A stretch of DNA of 44,142 bases, from contig NZ_JXAG01000017.1 of the NCBI RefSeq assembly GCF_000814905.1, positions 1-44,142 of the forward strand. Reading direction: 5' to 3'. This document shows positions 1 to 9,248 of the stretch, piece after piece. How positions within the stretch are numbered: position 1 is the first letter of the stretch; the number at the start of each line of letters is the position of its first letter. A program made the translations under genes and the position numbers. Origin of the DNA: Enterobacter sp. Bisph1 (GTDB lineage Bacteria; Pseudomonadota; Gammaproteobacteria; Enterobacterales; Enterobacteriaceae). Under the pieces are notes generated by a model. It made no database searches, had not been told where the DNA came from, and was given only the letters and a program-made list of their open reading frames with translations.

Positions 1-1
1 C

Positions 2-169
2 GAGGCACAGCGAAACGGGGAATTACCCGCCTCGACGGATATTGAAGCATTGACCCGATTGTACGTCAGCATCCAGCAGGGAATGTCTATTCAGGCCCGC
101 GACGGCGCAAGCCGTGAGCAACTGCTCGGTATTGCGCGTATGGCGATGGAAATGTGGCCGCAGGTGTAA
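2..169 (+). CDS. TetR/AcrR-family regulator, C-terminal fragment (cut by window start)
   Basis: An open frame enters from the left edge and ends at TAA 167-169, giving the last 55 residues of a protein. The end reads LYVSIQQGMSIQARDGASR followed by a short helix ending in MWPQV. This is the typical last part of the ligand-binding domain of TetR-family repressors, where a QG-x-x-x-QARDGA-[ST]-R-E-[EQ]-L motif precedes a final helix. The DNA-binding half lies outside the window, so neither the ligand nor the targets can be inferred. No partner gene is visible downstream within 120 bp. The family assignment rests on this one motif. Confidence 0.7.
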   Translation, partial: EAQRNGELPASTDIEALTRLYVSIQQGMSIQARDGASREQLLGIARMAMEMWPQV

Positions 170-294
170 CCACCGAAATAGATACAGATTTTGTAAAAGC
201 AATATCCGTACATGTTCAAGTGTATAAAAACACCAGAATTGCTGCTGCCACGTGGCAATCCGAAAAGGGGTATATTCGATAAAGGAGATGTGGG

Positions 295-657
295 ATGGAT
301 CCGAAATTAGAGGACGTGATCGCTTTTGTGCGGAAATGTACAGGCTGCTATCGTGAAGCAATAGATGAAAATACATTACTGGAGAACGATCTTGGTGTAG
401 CTGGCGATGATGGTGATGAGCTTTTGCAAGAAGCAGAACAAGTTTTTGGAGTCAGCTTTGGGAGGGAAGAGCATTTTCGCGCGCTCTTTTCCTTGAAAGA
501 GAATGAGTATCTTTTTACTGGAGAAGGTTTGGATTTATTAGGTATTTGTTATTTATGGCGCAAATTGCGTGGGATACCTGAGCCTGTGTTTCGCGATCTC
601 TCAATAGCTCAACTGCATAACGTTTTGGTTAAGTTACGCAGTAAGCAATTACGTTAA
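295..657 (+). CDS. DUF1493 family protein
   Basis: A 120-residue acidic soluble protein. The N-terminal part (ENTLLENDLGVAGDDGDELL, about residues 25-44) carries the D-L-G-[IV]-x-G-D-D pattern of the DUF1493 family. That family is small, enterobacterial and acyl-carrier-like in outline, and has no established function. A strong Shine-Dalgarno AAGGAG at 282-287 sits 7 nt before the ATG. The gene is convergent with the small membrane-protein genes downstream of vgrG. DUF1493 genes are common in accessory islands, but nothing here shows a link to type VI secretion. No phosphopantetheine-site serine motif (DSL) is present, so carrier activity should not be assumed. Confidence 0.8.
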   Translation: MDPKLEDVIAFVRKCTGCYREAIDENTLLENDLGVAGDDGDELLQEAEQVFGVSFGREEHFRALFSLKENEYLFTGEGLDLLGICYLWRKLRGIPEPVFRDLSIAQLHNVLVKLRSKQLR

Positions 658-733
658 AGACTGGCTTATATCACGCGCTCAAAATTAAAATAGAGTAATC
701 AGTACATTATCTTATGCCTAACCGATTCATCCG

Positions 734-1120
734 TTATAATGGTCTCTTAAAGTTCTCCATTGCGTTCCGCATATTCAACATGTTTTTTTCGGGATTAGAC
801 CGCAAATAAACAACCGGAATGGTAAGGCCCACCTGAAACTTTGGTAAGTCCATCGTTTTTATGGCGGTCAGGTTATTATTTCTTTTGAACGTTTTCCCAT
901 TGATTGCCGTAAATTCATAATTAACCGTAATGTTTACTATCCCGTAACTCGTTGGAGTGCCTGGTACAATATCAGTTATAGTTGCCTCAACATAGCATGG
1001 ATCGCTTAATATTTCCATAGCGACTTTTTTCTCGAATAAATTTTTTATTGTTGAATAGCAGATTGCTGTCGCGGCGATTCCAACAAACAAATAAAGTCCC
1101 GATTTTAATAGCATTTCCAT
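734..1120 (-). CDS. Small single-pass membrane protein, DUF3592-like (paralogue 3 downstream of vgrG)
   Basis: A 128-residue protein with one N-terminal hydrophobic helix (about residues 5-27). A beta-rich domain follows, with the pattern A-T-I-T-D-I-V ... V-N-Y-E-F ... F-Q-V-G-L-T-I-P-V-V-Y-L-R-S-N-P. This layout (membrane anchor, a strand with A-x-[IV], a central V-x-[FY]-x-[FV] strand and a G-x-x-[IV]-x-[IV]-x-Y strand before a proline) matches DUF3592-type proteins. The genes at 1396-1746 and 1949-2311 share it. The start at 1120 has an AGAGGT Shine-Dalgarno 7 nt upstream. It is the last of three such genes after vgrG on the same strand, separated from the previous one by about 275 bp. 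Function is unknown; an envelope protein or an immunity-like role are both possible. Confidence 0.7.
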   Translation of the reverse strand: MEMLLKSGLYLFVGIAATAICYSTIKNLFEKKVAMEILSDPCYVEATITDIVPGTPTSYGIVNITVNYEFTAINGKTFKRNNNLTAIKTMDLPKFQVGLTIPVVYLRSNPEKNMLNMRNAMENFKRPL

Positions 1121-1395
1121 CTTGTTTACCTCTATTCTTATCCGCTAGATTTGTTTATAATGTCGTCTAAATTCACATTGTAAAAAAATTTCTCATGTGG
1201 AGCATAATCAACTTTAATATCAGTTAGTTATTCGTTCAGCTAAATAGCGATTGTGCAATATTGTTTGATATAGCTGCCTCAGCCAAACTTATTTTCACAG
1301 TTTTATAATTAACGATTAATACCTCAAATCATAATTAACAAATGGTATAGTCAATAAAATAAAAGGTTTCCCAAGTGTTGCCGAACGCCCTACAA

Positions 1396-1746
1396 TCATC
1401 CGTTCTCATAATCAATGTAATAAAAAATGAATGGCCTTATGGGATCAACTCTTATCTTGATAATTTGTCCTGGTTCAAATTTATCTTTATCAGTGAGAGG
1501 ATAACGTAGGCCGCGCTTAGAAATAATGGTTTCTCCATCAAAAACATATTTCACCGTTACGATGCTGAAAACTTTATTACTGCCTTCCTGATTTTTGTCC
1601 AGAGAAACCTTAATGATAGTTGCATCGACGTCAATGCCATATTCCCTGATATAGACGTCCTTTTGATTTGATTGATCTTCTTTGAAAATTATATAAGCCA
1701 CTAATAGCATAATACCTAGCGGAATGATCCATGCAAGTTTTAGCAT
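1396..1746 (-). CDS. Small single-pass membrane protein, DUF3592-like (paralogue 2)
   Basis: A 116-residue protein with an N-terminal membrane helix (about residues 3-20) and a short beta domain. The domain contains ATIIKVS, then VTVKYVFDG, then FEPGQIIKIRVDPIRPFIF. The last block lines up with FKPGQYVTIRYKNDSPKKI of the neighbour at 1949 and with FQVGLTIPVVYLRSNPEKN of the gene at 734, which supports common ancestry. The region is AT-rich compared with vgrG and the bet genes. No good Shine-Dalgarno is seen before the ATG at 1746. About 200 bp separates it from the preceding gene, so it may have its own promoter. Function unknown. Confidence 0.65.
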   Translation of the reverse strand: MLKLAWIIPLGIMLLVAYIIFKEDQSNQKDVYIREYGIDVDATIIKVSLDKNQEGSNKVFSIVTVKYVFDGETIISKRGLRYPLTDKDKFEPGQIIKIRVDPIRPFIFYYIDYENG

Positions 1747-1948
1747 GATGTACGAAATAATTTACATATTTCCTCGATTAGATATATTTGGGTATGCGAT
1801 AACTATATTCTAATGAAATTTTTTCGGCTGCCAAAAGGTAACAATGCAAAAAAACAAAATCGATTCTACCCTTTTCCTTTAATAAAACTAAGTAGGTATT
1901 TTATTTTCTATTAAAATCTTTCAGTGCATACTGTTTTACAACAGCCCT

Positions 1949-2311
1949 TTAATTCCCTATATCGCCCAGCACAACAATTTTCTTAGGCGAGTCATTCTTA
2001 TACCGAATTGTGACATATTGTCCGGGTTTAAATGCATCAGCTTCAAAAATTTTCACTATAACATCTTTCTGCGTCACGACTTTTTCCATGTCAACAGTAA
2101 ACTCAACAGTAAGATTTAGGGAGAGTCGACCTTCGGCGTTCTGGTTTCGATGCTGCTCCGCATTGACGATTAGCGCGCTGGCTGTTGTTCCATTTTGCCT
2201 TATCGACTCGCTACTACGTGCCGAGACAACAGAGTTCCGAATGCCAATGAAAACTACAACCGCCAATATCACGGTGGCGGTAAGCAGGCCCAACATTGCA
2301 ATAGTTGCCAT
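1949..2311 (-). CDS. Small single-pass membrane protein, DUF3592-like (paralogue 1, next to vgrG)
   Basis: A 120-residue protein with a hydrophobic helix in the first 25 residues and a beta domain. The domain holds SALIVNAE, LSLNLTVEFTVD and FKPGQYVTIRYKNDSPKKI. The frame can be extended to an ATG at 2317 or a TTG at 2329, the latter overlapping the end of vgrG. The ATG at 2311 was chosen because AAGAAG lies 6 nt before it, whereas the other two lack a spaced Shine-Dalgarno. It begins 10 bp after the vgrG stop and is probably cotranscribed with it, which makes it the best candidate for a vgrG-linked function. Whether it is an immunity factor, an adaptor or unrelated is not visible. Confidence 0.65.
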   Translation of the reverse strand: MATIAMLGLLTATVILAVVVFIGIRNSVVSARSSESIRQNGTTASALIVNAEQHRNQNAEGRLSLNLTVEFTVDMEKVVTQKDVIVKIFEADAFKPGQYVTIRYKNDSPKKIVVLGDIGN

Positions 2312-2321
2312 TTTCATCTTC

Positions 2322-4589
2322 TTAAACAAAAGTAGTTAATACATTAACAAAAGAGCGAAAACCGGATAATGTGGTTTCCGTTCCGCTAACAAATTGAACT
2401 TTATTATCATGGCGTTTAAGCTCAAAAGGTTTATTTTTGATTGAAAATGCCCCTACCGAGACGCTCATTAAAGATGTACTGATAGTAGATGCCGTAAAAC
2501 CGAAAGAAGCACCGGTAAAACTTTCTGAAGTTCCGGTCATACTAAAAGAGTTGCCGGTAAAGCTTTCATTGTGTGCTTTCGCCTTGCTTTTAATATTCGG
2601 CGCATCGAGATTAATTTTGGTTGTACTACGTAGGGTTATGTCTTGTGGGCTAAAAATTGTAATTGTGCCTTCATTAACATTTTGCGTCCAGTTGCCGCTG
2701 TTAACATTAATGACTACACCGCCTAAGATCGTTTCCTTCCTCCCATCGGCACCGATGGTCGTTTGTTGTCCTTGATCATAGTCTTCTGTTAATTTCCCTG
2801 TTACGTGGTGGAATTCACTCCCGTTGATAAGTGTTTCACGACGTTCGTTAACTTTAACCGTATCCCCGCCGTCAATGATTGTTAGCTTCCTTCCTTTATG
2901 AATAGTGGTCTGCTCGCCATTATTAAATGTTTTTAATTCCAGATCTTCAACTGTGGTAGTCCTTTTTTGAAGATATGAAAAAGTCGCATCGCCAATAACA
3001 TCATCTTTCTGCTCTTTTTTGATAGTAGTTAAGCGTGAACCTTCAATATTAACGCTGTGATCGTTTTCGACAGAGACGTTCATATCGCGTTCAGAGTGCA
3101 AATCGACGGATTCGCTGCCCAGTTTGTCTTCAAAGAAGAGATAGCTGGCGTTGTCTTTATTGCCATCCTTGCTGCGCGTCATAAAGCCCATACGCGTTGA
3201 ATCACCCGGCAGATCCCAGGGCGGCATACTCGCTTCGTTATAAACGCGGCCGGTGACGATAGGGCGATCCGGATCGCCGTTAATAAAGTCGATGACCACT
3301 TCATCGCCCACGCGGGGGATCTGCACGCCGCCAAAGCCCTGACCGGCCCAGGCGCTGGAAACACGCACCCAGCTGGAGCTGGTATCGTCACCTTTGGCAT
3401 GGCGATCCCAGTGGAACTTCACTTTTACGCGACCATATTTATCCGTCCAGATCGATTCACCCTGCGGGCCTACCACGCGCGCGGTCTGCGGGCCATGAGT
3501 TCGTGGCCACTCTGTGCGCTGGGCTGAACGAAAGGTAATTGACGCCGGTATCACCACAAACTGGATCTGGTGAAGGCTGTCGGTCGCGCTGCCGCTGGCG
3601 TAGCTATTCTCTTCCAGGGTATAGCTGGCGCTGACCACAAGGTAATCATTACTGTTACCGGCAAACGGCGGATTACCCAGGGTAAAGGTGTATCCCGGCA
3701 CAATGCCTAACGTGGTGCCGCTTGCGTCAATACGCTGCTGCTCGGCCTGCCACTCTTCCTGACGGATGCGCGCGTAAAATTCACCATGCTGATGATCGAC
3801 AAAACGGCCCGGCCATTCGTAGTAATCAATCTGGCCTGGGGAAGGGGAGGCCGGGTTCTGCCGGGCCTGGAACATCCACGCGTTCGGCTTACGGAAATCG
3901 TAGTCATCAATACTGTACAGCCCCGGCGTTACGCGTTCGCTGATGGCCCACTGGCCGATCCCTTCTTCGTCTGTCGAACCGCCGGACAGGCTGGTGTGAT
4001 AAGGGATAACTTCATATCCGCTGTAGGGCTGATGATGCTCCGCCGCATCCATTAGCACCAGCGTGTGGGAATCCGCTTCATGACGGAAGAAGAAATAGAT
4101 CCCCTCAAGCTCCATCAGACGTGAAATAAAGTTATAGCTGCTCTCCTGGTACTGAACGCAATATTCCCAGTTGCGATATTCGCCCGTCAGCTTGTCTTCC
4201 GTTTTAACGCCATATTCCGCCAGCACCGTTTTGATAATATCCGGCACCCGTTGGTTCTGGAAAATACGCTGGTTACGGTCGCGCAGCAGTGGCCATAAAT
4301 CAGACTCTATCTTCAGGAGATAAACCGCATAGCGTACGCCGTTCAGTTCGGTACTTTGCAGGTTAACTTCGGTGATTTTGCCGTTGAAATAACGCGGCTG
4401 CAGACTCTGGGTGGGAACCGTCACCGTTAAGGATTTGCCAAGCAGCGCCTTGCGGTCAATATCGCCGTGCTCACTTAGCATCGTGACGTTCAGTGCAAAG
4501 GAGCGGGACATCACTTCGGTGCCATTAAGTTTCCAGAATAGCAGCGACTCGGCACCCGCAGGCGGGGTGACAGTGATACGGTCTAACAT
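2322..4589 (-). CDS. vgrG: Type VI secretion spike protein VgrG (TssI), orphan copy
   Basis: A 755-residue protein with the layout of VgrG. The gp27-like base (about residues 1-365) includes the SYNFISRLMELEGIYFFFRHE block. The gp5 OB fold (about 370-460) has TDKYGRVKVKFHWDR, SSSWVRVSSAWAGQGFGGVQ, IPRVGDEVVIDFINGDPDRP and VTGRVYN. A long beta-helix needle region follows to the C-terminus. In the type VI system a VgrG trimer caps the Hcp tube and is pushed into the target cell. The last ~110 residues are low-complexity, rich in S/T/G/F with repeated ESFTG units, and no enzyme domain is recognised there. No other type VI structural gene, PAAR or DUF4123 chaperone gene is in the window, so it is an orphan island. 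The start has GGGGAG a few bases upstream. Confidence 0.95.
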   Translation of the reverse strand: MLDRITVTPPAGAESLLFWKLNGTEVMSRSFALNVTMLSEHGDIDRKALLGKSLTVTVPTQSLQPRYFNGKITEVNLQSTELNGVRYAVYLLKIESDLWPLLRDRNQRIFQNQRVPDIIKTVLAEYGVKTEDKLTGEYRNWEYCVQYQESSYNFISRLMELEGIYFFFRHEADSHTLVLMDAAEHHQPYSGYEVIPYHTSLSGGSTDEEGIGQWAISERVTPGLYSIDDYDFRKPNAWMFQARQNPASPSPGQIDYYEWPGRFVDHQHGEFYARIRQEEWQAEQQRIDASGTTLGIVPGYTFTLGNPPFAGNSNDYLVVSASYTLEENSYASGSATDSLHQIQFVVIPASITFRSAQRTEWPRTHGPQTARVVGPQGESIWTDKYGRVKVKFHWDRHAKGDDTSSSWVRVSSAWAGQGFGGVQIPRVGDEVVIDFINGDPDRPIVTGRVYNEASMPPWDLPGDSTRMGFMTRSKDGNKDNASYLFFEDKLGSESVDLHSERDMNVSVENDHSVNIEGSRLTTIKKEQKDDVIGDATFSYLQKRTTTVEDLELKTFNNGEQTTIHKGRKLTIIDGGDTVKVNERRETLINGSEFHHVTGKLTEDYDQGQQTTIGADGRKETILGGVVINVNSGNWTQNVNEGTITIFSPQDITLRSTTKINLDAPNIKSKAKAHNESFTGNSFSMTGTSESFTGASFGFTASTISTSLMSVSVGAFSIKNKPFELKRHDNKVQFVSGTETTLSGFRSFVNVLTTFV

Positions 4590-4844
4590 CGAGGCTCTCC
4601 CCAGAGAATCCGTGAGCAGTTGTGATAATTATTTGTACTGTGAGCGGGGTAAAATAATCACCTTCAGCAACAATATTGAAAGGATGCCCGCGCTGTAAAA
4701 GTCGTTATTTTACAGAATGAAGCTTCTATATACATACCGCTGCGGTTGAAATCGAAATACAAAGCGGCTTTTACAGATAATTCTTAAAACCGCTGTCGTA
4801 AATAGCCTTGTCACCTTAAGGCAAATTAAATAGGGCAAAGGGAT

Positions 4845-4867
4845 ATCAGGCCACTCCCTGGCCTGAT
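4845..4867 (-). terminator. Hairpin just after betT
   Basis: A perfect 9-bp inverted repeat, ATCAGGCCA and TGGCCTGAT, with a 5-nt loop lies 4 bp beyond the betT stop codon. Reading in the betT direction the following bases are only weakly U-rich (ATATCCCTTT), so it may act as a 3'-end stabiliser or a weak intrinsic terminator. Confidence 0.5.
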
Positions 4868-4870
4868 TAT

Positions 4871-6901
4871 TTACATCTCGGGATAAACAATATTTGCACC
4901 CGGCGCTTCGCGGTGCAGATGGATAAAGTTCAGGTGACGTTCATACTGATCGAGAATATCGATGATCACCTGTTCTTTGTTGTAATCCATCAAATCATTC
5001 CCCTGGCTGCCCTCCAGCAGGAAGGTTTCCAGACGGTAATAGTGCGACTTACCGCTGCGGGCGCGGTAGGTAAAGCCCGGTATCGAATATTGCTGGGGCC
5101 AGACCTGATAAATAAAGTTCTGTTCCTCACCAAGATTAACGCGTAAATCCAGATAGCCCAGCGGCGGGTTCTCATCCGCAGGTACAGACTCCAGCGAGAC
5201 GCGCGCGCCGCGCAGTTCCAGCTCTTTCGCCACATCCTGCATCGCCGGGAAAATAACCGTTTCCATCATCTGCTGGGTGTAACGCGTGCCGGGGTAGTTC
5301 ATCAACCGCGACAGGCGTTTTTTCCAGCTCAGACGATCGTTGCTGGCGGGAATATAGGGCGCGGTATCGCGGTTGGCGCTGGCGCGGCGGTGATCTTCGA
5401 CTTTCAATGACTTATACAATCCGGCCATAACAAAGAAGATCACAAAACTGAACGGCAGACCCATGATCACCGTGGTGTTTTGCAGCGCCGAAATGCCGTT
5501 GGTCATCAGCATCGCCATGGTTAGCACACCAATCGCCACCGACCAGAAAATACGCAGCCAGTTTGGCGCGTCGCTATTAATGTCTTTTAACGTCGACGTG
5601 AAGTTCCCCAGTACCAGCGAGCCGGAGTCCGCCGAGGTGACATAAAACAGCATGCCGGTAATGGTAGCGACAGAGGCGCTGAGTTTAAACGCCGGGTATT
5701 GCGCCAGCAGACTGTAGAAACCGCGCTCGGCGTGAGCAATCACATCCTGGGCAAAACCTGCGTCCCCGTGAATGATTTCATACAGCGCAGCGTTACCGAA
5801 CACCGACAGCCACAGCAGGGTGAAGGTAAAGGGAATGATCAGCGTGCCGAGCACAAATTCACGGATGGTGCGCCCGCGAGAAATGCGTGCGAGGAACAGG
5901 CCAACAAACGGCGACCAGGCAACCCACCAGGCCCAGAAAAAGAGCGTCCAGCTGTTCATCCACTGCGTTGGGCGGTCGAAGGCGAAGGTGTTCAGCGTCA
6001 TGCCCATAAAGCGATTAATGTAATCACCGACGTTAAGCACCAGCGCATTAAGCAGAAACTCTGTCTTGCCCATAAACAGCACGAACAAAATCAGCCCGAG
6101 GGCCAGCGCCACGTTGAGTTCTGACAGGATACGAATCCCTTTATCCACGCCGGAGGTGACGGAAATCGTGGCGATCACCACCGACAGCACAATCAACGCC
6201 ATCTGCGCCGTCAGCCCTTCCGGAACGTCAAACAGCACTTTCAAACCGTAATTGAGCTGCACCACGCCAATACCCAGCGTGGTGGCAATCCCAAAGATTG
6301 TGCCGATCACCGCGGCGATATCCACCGTATGACCAATCGGGCCGTTAATCCGTTTACCGAAAATAGGGTAGAGCGCCGAACGGATGGTGAGCGGCAGGTT
6401 GTAGCGATAGCTAAAGTAACCGAGCGCAATGCCCATCAGGGCGTACATCGACCAGCCGGTTAAGCCATAGTGGAACAGGGTCCAGACCATCGCCTGGCGC
6501 GCTGCTTCCATTGTCTGACCCGCGCCTTCTGGCGGCTGCATATATTGCGTGACCGGCTCGGCGACGGAGAAAAACATTAAGTCGATCCCGATCCCGGCGG
6601 CAAATAGCATCGCCGACCAGCTCAGCAAGCTGAACTCCGGTTTGGACTGTTCCGGCCCGAGTTTAATCGCGCCGTAGCGCGAGCAGGCCATATAGATAAC
6701 AAACACAATATAGAGCGTCGCGGCCAGCATGTAGTACCAGCCAAATGTGGACGACACCCAGTTGACGGTGGTCTGGATATACGCCGCCGCCACATCGCTA
6801 AACAAAATGGTAAGCAGTGAAAATGTCAGAATCAGTCCGGCAGAGGTGTAAAACACCACGGGATTGATTCTGTCTTTTTCACTGGCAGGGGGATTAATCA
6901 T
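4871..6901 (-). CDS. betT: High-affinity choline transporter BetT (BCCT family)
   Basis: BetT imports choline with the proton motive force for conversion to glycine betaine under osmotic stress. From the ATG at 6901 the protein has 676 residues, almost the length of E. coli BetT (677). It begins MINPPASEKDRINPVVFYTS, in register with the known N-terminus, and AGAGG lies 6 nt upstream. The frame is open to an ATG at 6985, but that would add 28 unusual residues without a good ribosome site. Twelve membrane spans are expected. The BCCT substrate segment WTLFFWAWWVAWSPFVGLFLARISRGRTIR is clear. The soluble C-terminal tail of about 180 residues, which in BetT and OpuD relatives tunes osmotic response, is complete. 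It is divergent from betI. Confidence 0.95.
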   Translation of the reverse strand: MINPPASEKDRINPVVFYTSAGLILTFSLLTILFSDVAAAYIQTTVNWVSSTFGWYYMLAATLYIVFVIYMACSRYGAIKLGPEQSKPEFSLLSWSAMLFAAGIGIDLMFFSVAEPVTQYMQPPEGAGQTMEAARQAMVWTLFHYGLTGWSMYALMGIALGYFSYRYNLPLTIRSALYPIFGKRINGPIGHTVDIAAVIGTIFGIATTLGIGVVQLNYGLKVLFDVPEGLTAQMALIVLSVVIATISVTSGVDKGIRILSELNVALALGLILFVLFMGKTEFLLNALVLNVGDYINRFMGMTLNTFAFDRPTQWMNSWTLFFWAWWVAWSPFVGLFLARISRGRTIREFVLGTLIIPFTFTLLWLSVFGNAALYEIIHGDAGFAQDVIAHAERGFYSLLAQYPAFKLSASVATITGMLFYVTSADSGSLVLGNFTSTLKDINSDAPNWLRIFWSVAIGVLTMAMLMTNGISALQNTTVIMGLPFSFVIFFVMAGLYKSLKVEDHRRASANRDTAPYIPASNDRLSWKKRLSRLMNYPGTRYTQQMMETVIFPAMQDVAKELELRGARVSLESVPADENPPLGYLDLRVNLGEEQNFIYQVWPQQYSIPGFTYRARSGKSHYYRLETFLLEGSQGNDLMDYNKEQVIIDILDQYERHLNFIHLHREAPGANIVYPEM

Positions 6902-7079
6902 CGATGACCTCTGGTTAATTTCCTGTGAATATTCAACGTACTCTTCGCATAAATCGGACTGTCTGCTGGTGTCGTTTTCCCTCATCTCGCGCGGCTTAAT
7001 GCACCCGCTATAGCTTATACATTACCGCTTCGTTTTTGTAACAATTGAAGCACGACAGCTTAACAAAATCTCTTTTTAT

Positions 7080-7093
7080 ATTGAACGTCCAAT
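7080..7093. promoter_or_regulatory. Probable BetI operator in the betT-betI intergenic region
   Basis: ATTGAACGTCCAAT is an imperfect palindrome centred on ACGT, lying between the divergent betT and betIBA transcripts about 50 bp upstream of betI. BetI is known to repress both transcripts from this interval and to be released by choline. Assignment is by position and symmetry. Confidence 0.55.
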
Positions 7094-7140
7094 CAAAAAA
7101 AGATTAAATAAGGCTCTTACAGTGCGCTGGAGAGGGAGCC

Positions 7141-7749
7141 ATGCCAAAGGTGGGAATGCAGCCGATACGCCGTCGGCAACTGATTGATGCGACCCTGAGC
7201 ACCATTAACGACGTGGGGATCAACGATGCCACCATCGCGCAGATTGCGCGCCGCGCAGGCGTCTCAACCGGCATCATCAGCCACTATTTCAAGGATAAAA
7301 ACGGCCTGCTGGAAGCCACGATGCGCGATATCACCCGCCAGCTGCGTGACGCGGTGGCGAGTCGATTAAAACCCTTAGCGCAGGCCAGTACAGAAACGCG
7401 TTTGCTGGCCATTGTCGAAGGCAACTTCGATGACAGCCAGGTGCACAGCGCCGCAATGAAAGCGTGGCTCGACTTCTGGGCCAGCAGCATGCATCAGCCG
7501 CAGCTTGGCCGCCTGGAGCGCGTCAGCAGCCGCCGTCTTTTTTCCACCCTCGCAGCGGAGTTTCGCCGCGATCTGCCGCGTGAACAGGCACGGCTGGCGG
7601 CCCACGGGCTTGCGTCAATGATTGATGGCCTGTGGCTGCGCGCGGCGCTCAGCGGCGAGCCGTTTAATTTGCATATTGCCCGCACGCTCACCACCCAATT
7701 CATTCGCCAGCAACTGGCTGGCACAGAATCACTGAGGAAGGAGGAATAA
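7141..7749 (+). CDS. betI: Choline-responsive transcriptional repressor BetI (TetR family)
   Basis: A 202-residue TetR-family repressor. The N-terminal helix-turn-helix ([20 protein letters not shown], about residues 30-49) is followed by [11 protein letters not shown]. The opening [19 protein letters not shown] matches BetI. The length is slightly above the 195 of E. coli because of a few extra C-terminal residues. BetI blocks betT and betIBA until choline is present. The GAGGGAG Shine-Dalgarno precedes the ATG. The stop TAA overlaps the betB start by one base (TAATG), indicating translational coupling. Confidence 0.96.
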   Translation: MPKVGMQPIRRRQLIDATLSTINDVGINDATIAQIARRAGVSTGIISHYFKDKNGLLEATMRDITRQLRDAVASRLKPLAQASTETRLLAIVEGNFDDSQVHSAAMKAWLDFWASSMHQPQLGRLERVSSRRLFSTLAAEFRRDLPREQARLAAHGLASMIDGLWLRAALSGEPFNLHIARTLTTQFIRQQLAGTESLRKEE

Positions 7750-9221
7750 TGTCCCGATTCGCAGAACAGCAGCTTTATATCGATGGTCAATACGTCCCGG
7801 CTGCGGCGGGGAACACATTCCGCACCATCAATCCGACTAATGGCGAGGTGCTCGCCGAGGTGCATGAAGCCGCACAGGCCGATGTCGATCGCGCCGTCGC
7901 CAGCGCGCGCAAAGGGCAGAAAATCTGGGCGGCGATGACCGCGATGGAGCGTTCACGCATTCTGCGCCGCGCCGTCGATATCCTGCGCGAACGCAATGAC
8001 GAACTGGCGGCGCTGGAAACCCTTGATACCGGCAAGCCGCTGAGTGAAACCCGCTTTGTCGACATCGTCACCGGTGCGGATGTGCTGGAGTATTACGCCG
8101 GGCTGATCCCGATGCTGGAAGGCGAGCAGATCCCGCTGCGCGACACCTCATTTGTTTACACACGCCGCGAACCGTTAGGCGTGGTTGCCGGAATCGGTGC
8201 CTGGAACTACCCGATTCAGATCGCGCTGTGGAAATCCGCACCGGCGCTGGCGGCGGGTAACGCGATGATCTTCAAACCGAGCGAAGTCACGCCGCTGACG
8301 GCGCTGAAGCTGGCGGAGATTTACACCGAAGCGGGCGTGCCGGACGGCGTATTTAACGTGCTTAACGGTAGCGGCGCGGTAACCGGCCAGGCGCTGACGG
8401 AACATCCGGGGATCGACAAAGTGTCGTTCACCGGTGGGGTTGCCAGCGGCAAGAAGGTTATGGCTAACGCCGCCGGTTCGACCCTGAAAGAGGTCACTAT
8501 GGAGCTTGGCGGAAAATCGCCGCTGATTATCTTTGACGACGCGGATCTCGATTTGGCTGCCGATATCGCCATGATGGCGAACTTCTACAGCTCCGGCCAG
8601 GTGTGTACTAACGGCACGCGGGTATTTATTCCGGCGGCGTTGCAACAGGCGTTTGAAAACAAAATTGCCGAGCGCGTGGCGCGTATCAAAGCCGGGGATG
8701 TTAACGATCCCGAAACCAATTTCGGGCCGCTGGTCAGCTTCCCCCATCGCGATAATGTGCTGCGCTATATCGAAGCCGGTATTAACGAAGGGGCGCGTAT
8801 TCTGTGCGGCGGCAAGCCGCTTACCGGCGGCGCGTTTGACCAGGGTGCCTGGGTTGCGCCGACGGTATTCACTGATTGCCAGGATGAGATGACTATTGTG
8901 CGCGAAGAGATTTTCGGGCCGGTGATGTCAATTCTCACTTATCAAAGTGAAGAGGAAGTGGTGCGCCGCGCCAACGCTACCGATTACGGTCTGGCCGCCG
9001 GTGTGGTGACGCAGGATCTTAACCGCGCGCACCGCGTTATCCACCAGATTGAAGCGGGTATCTGCTGGATCAATACCTGGGGTGAATCCGCCGCCGAAAT
9101 GCCGGTGGGGGGCTATAAGCACTCCGGTGTCGGGCGCGAAAATGGCCTGATGACGCTGCAAAATTACACCCAGGTGAAATCTGTGCAGGTCGAACTGACC
9201 CGTTTTCAGTCCGTATTTTGA
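7749..9221 (+). CDS. betB: Betaine aldehyde dehydrogenase BetB
   Basis: A 490-residue NAD(P)-dependent aldehyde dehydrogenase that oxidises betaine aldehyde to glycine betaine, the second step of choline oxidation. The family signature [12 protein letters not shown] contains the general base Glu252. The catalytic Cys286 lies in [13 protein letters not shown]. Length and residue numbering agree with E. coli BetB. The C-terminal block [17 protein letters not shown] is also present. It is preceded by AGGAGG overlapping the end of betI and followed after 27 bp by betA. Confidence 0.97.
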   Translation: MSRFAEQQLYIDGQYVPAAAGNTFRTINPTNGEVLAEVHEAAQADVDRAVASARKGQKIWAAMTAMERSRILRRAVDILRERNDELAALETLDTGKPLSETRFVDIVTGADVLEYYAGLIPMLEGEQIPLRDTSFVYTRREPLGVVAGIGAWNYPIQIALWKSAPALAAGNAMIFKPSEVTPLTALKLAEIYTEAGVPDGVFNVLNGSGAVTGQALTEHPGIDKVSFTGGVASGKKVMANAAGSTLKEVTMELGGKSPLIIFDDADLDLAADIAMMANFYSSGQVCTNGTRVFIPAALQQAFENKIAERVARIKAGDVNDPETNFGPLVSFPHRDNVLRYIEAGINEGARILCGGKPLTGGAFDQGAWVAPTVFTDCQDEMTIVREEIFGPVMSILTYQSEEEVVRRANATDYGLAAGVVTQDLNRAHRVIHQIEAGICWINTWGESAAEMPVGGYKHSGVGRENGLMTLQNYTQVKSVQVELTRFQSVF

Positions 9222-9248
9222 GTAAAGTTTTAACCTGAGGAGCGACGA

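Noticed and set aside
6902-6985. N-terminal extension of BetT to an ATG at 6985
   Set aside because: The extra 28 residues have no counterpart in known BetT and no ribosome site. The ATG at 6901 gives the usual length and has AGAGG at proper distance.
8175-8747. Long minus-strand open frame opposite betB (190 codons)
   Set aside because: It lies entirely antisense to a perfectly conserved betB. Its composition is Arg/His-rich as expected from the complement of GC-rich codons, and it has no start site or family match.
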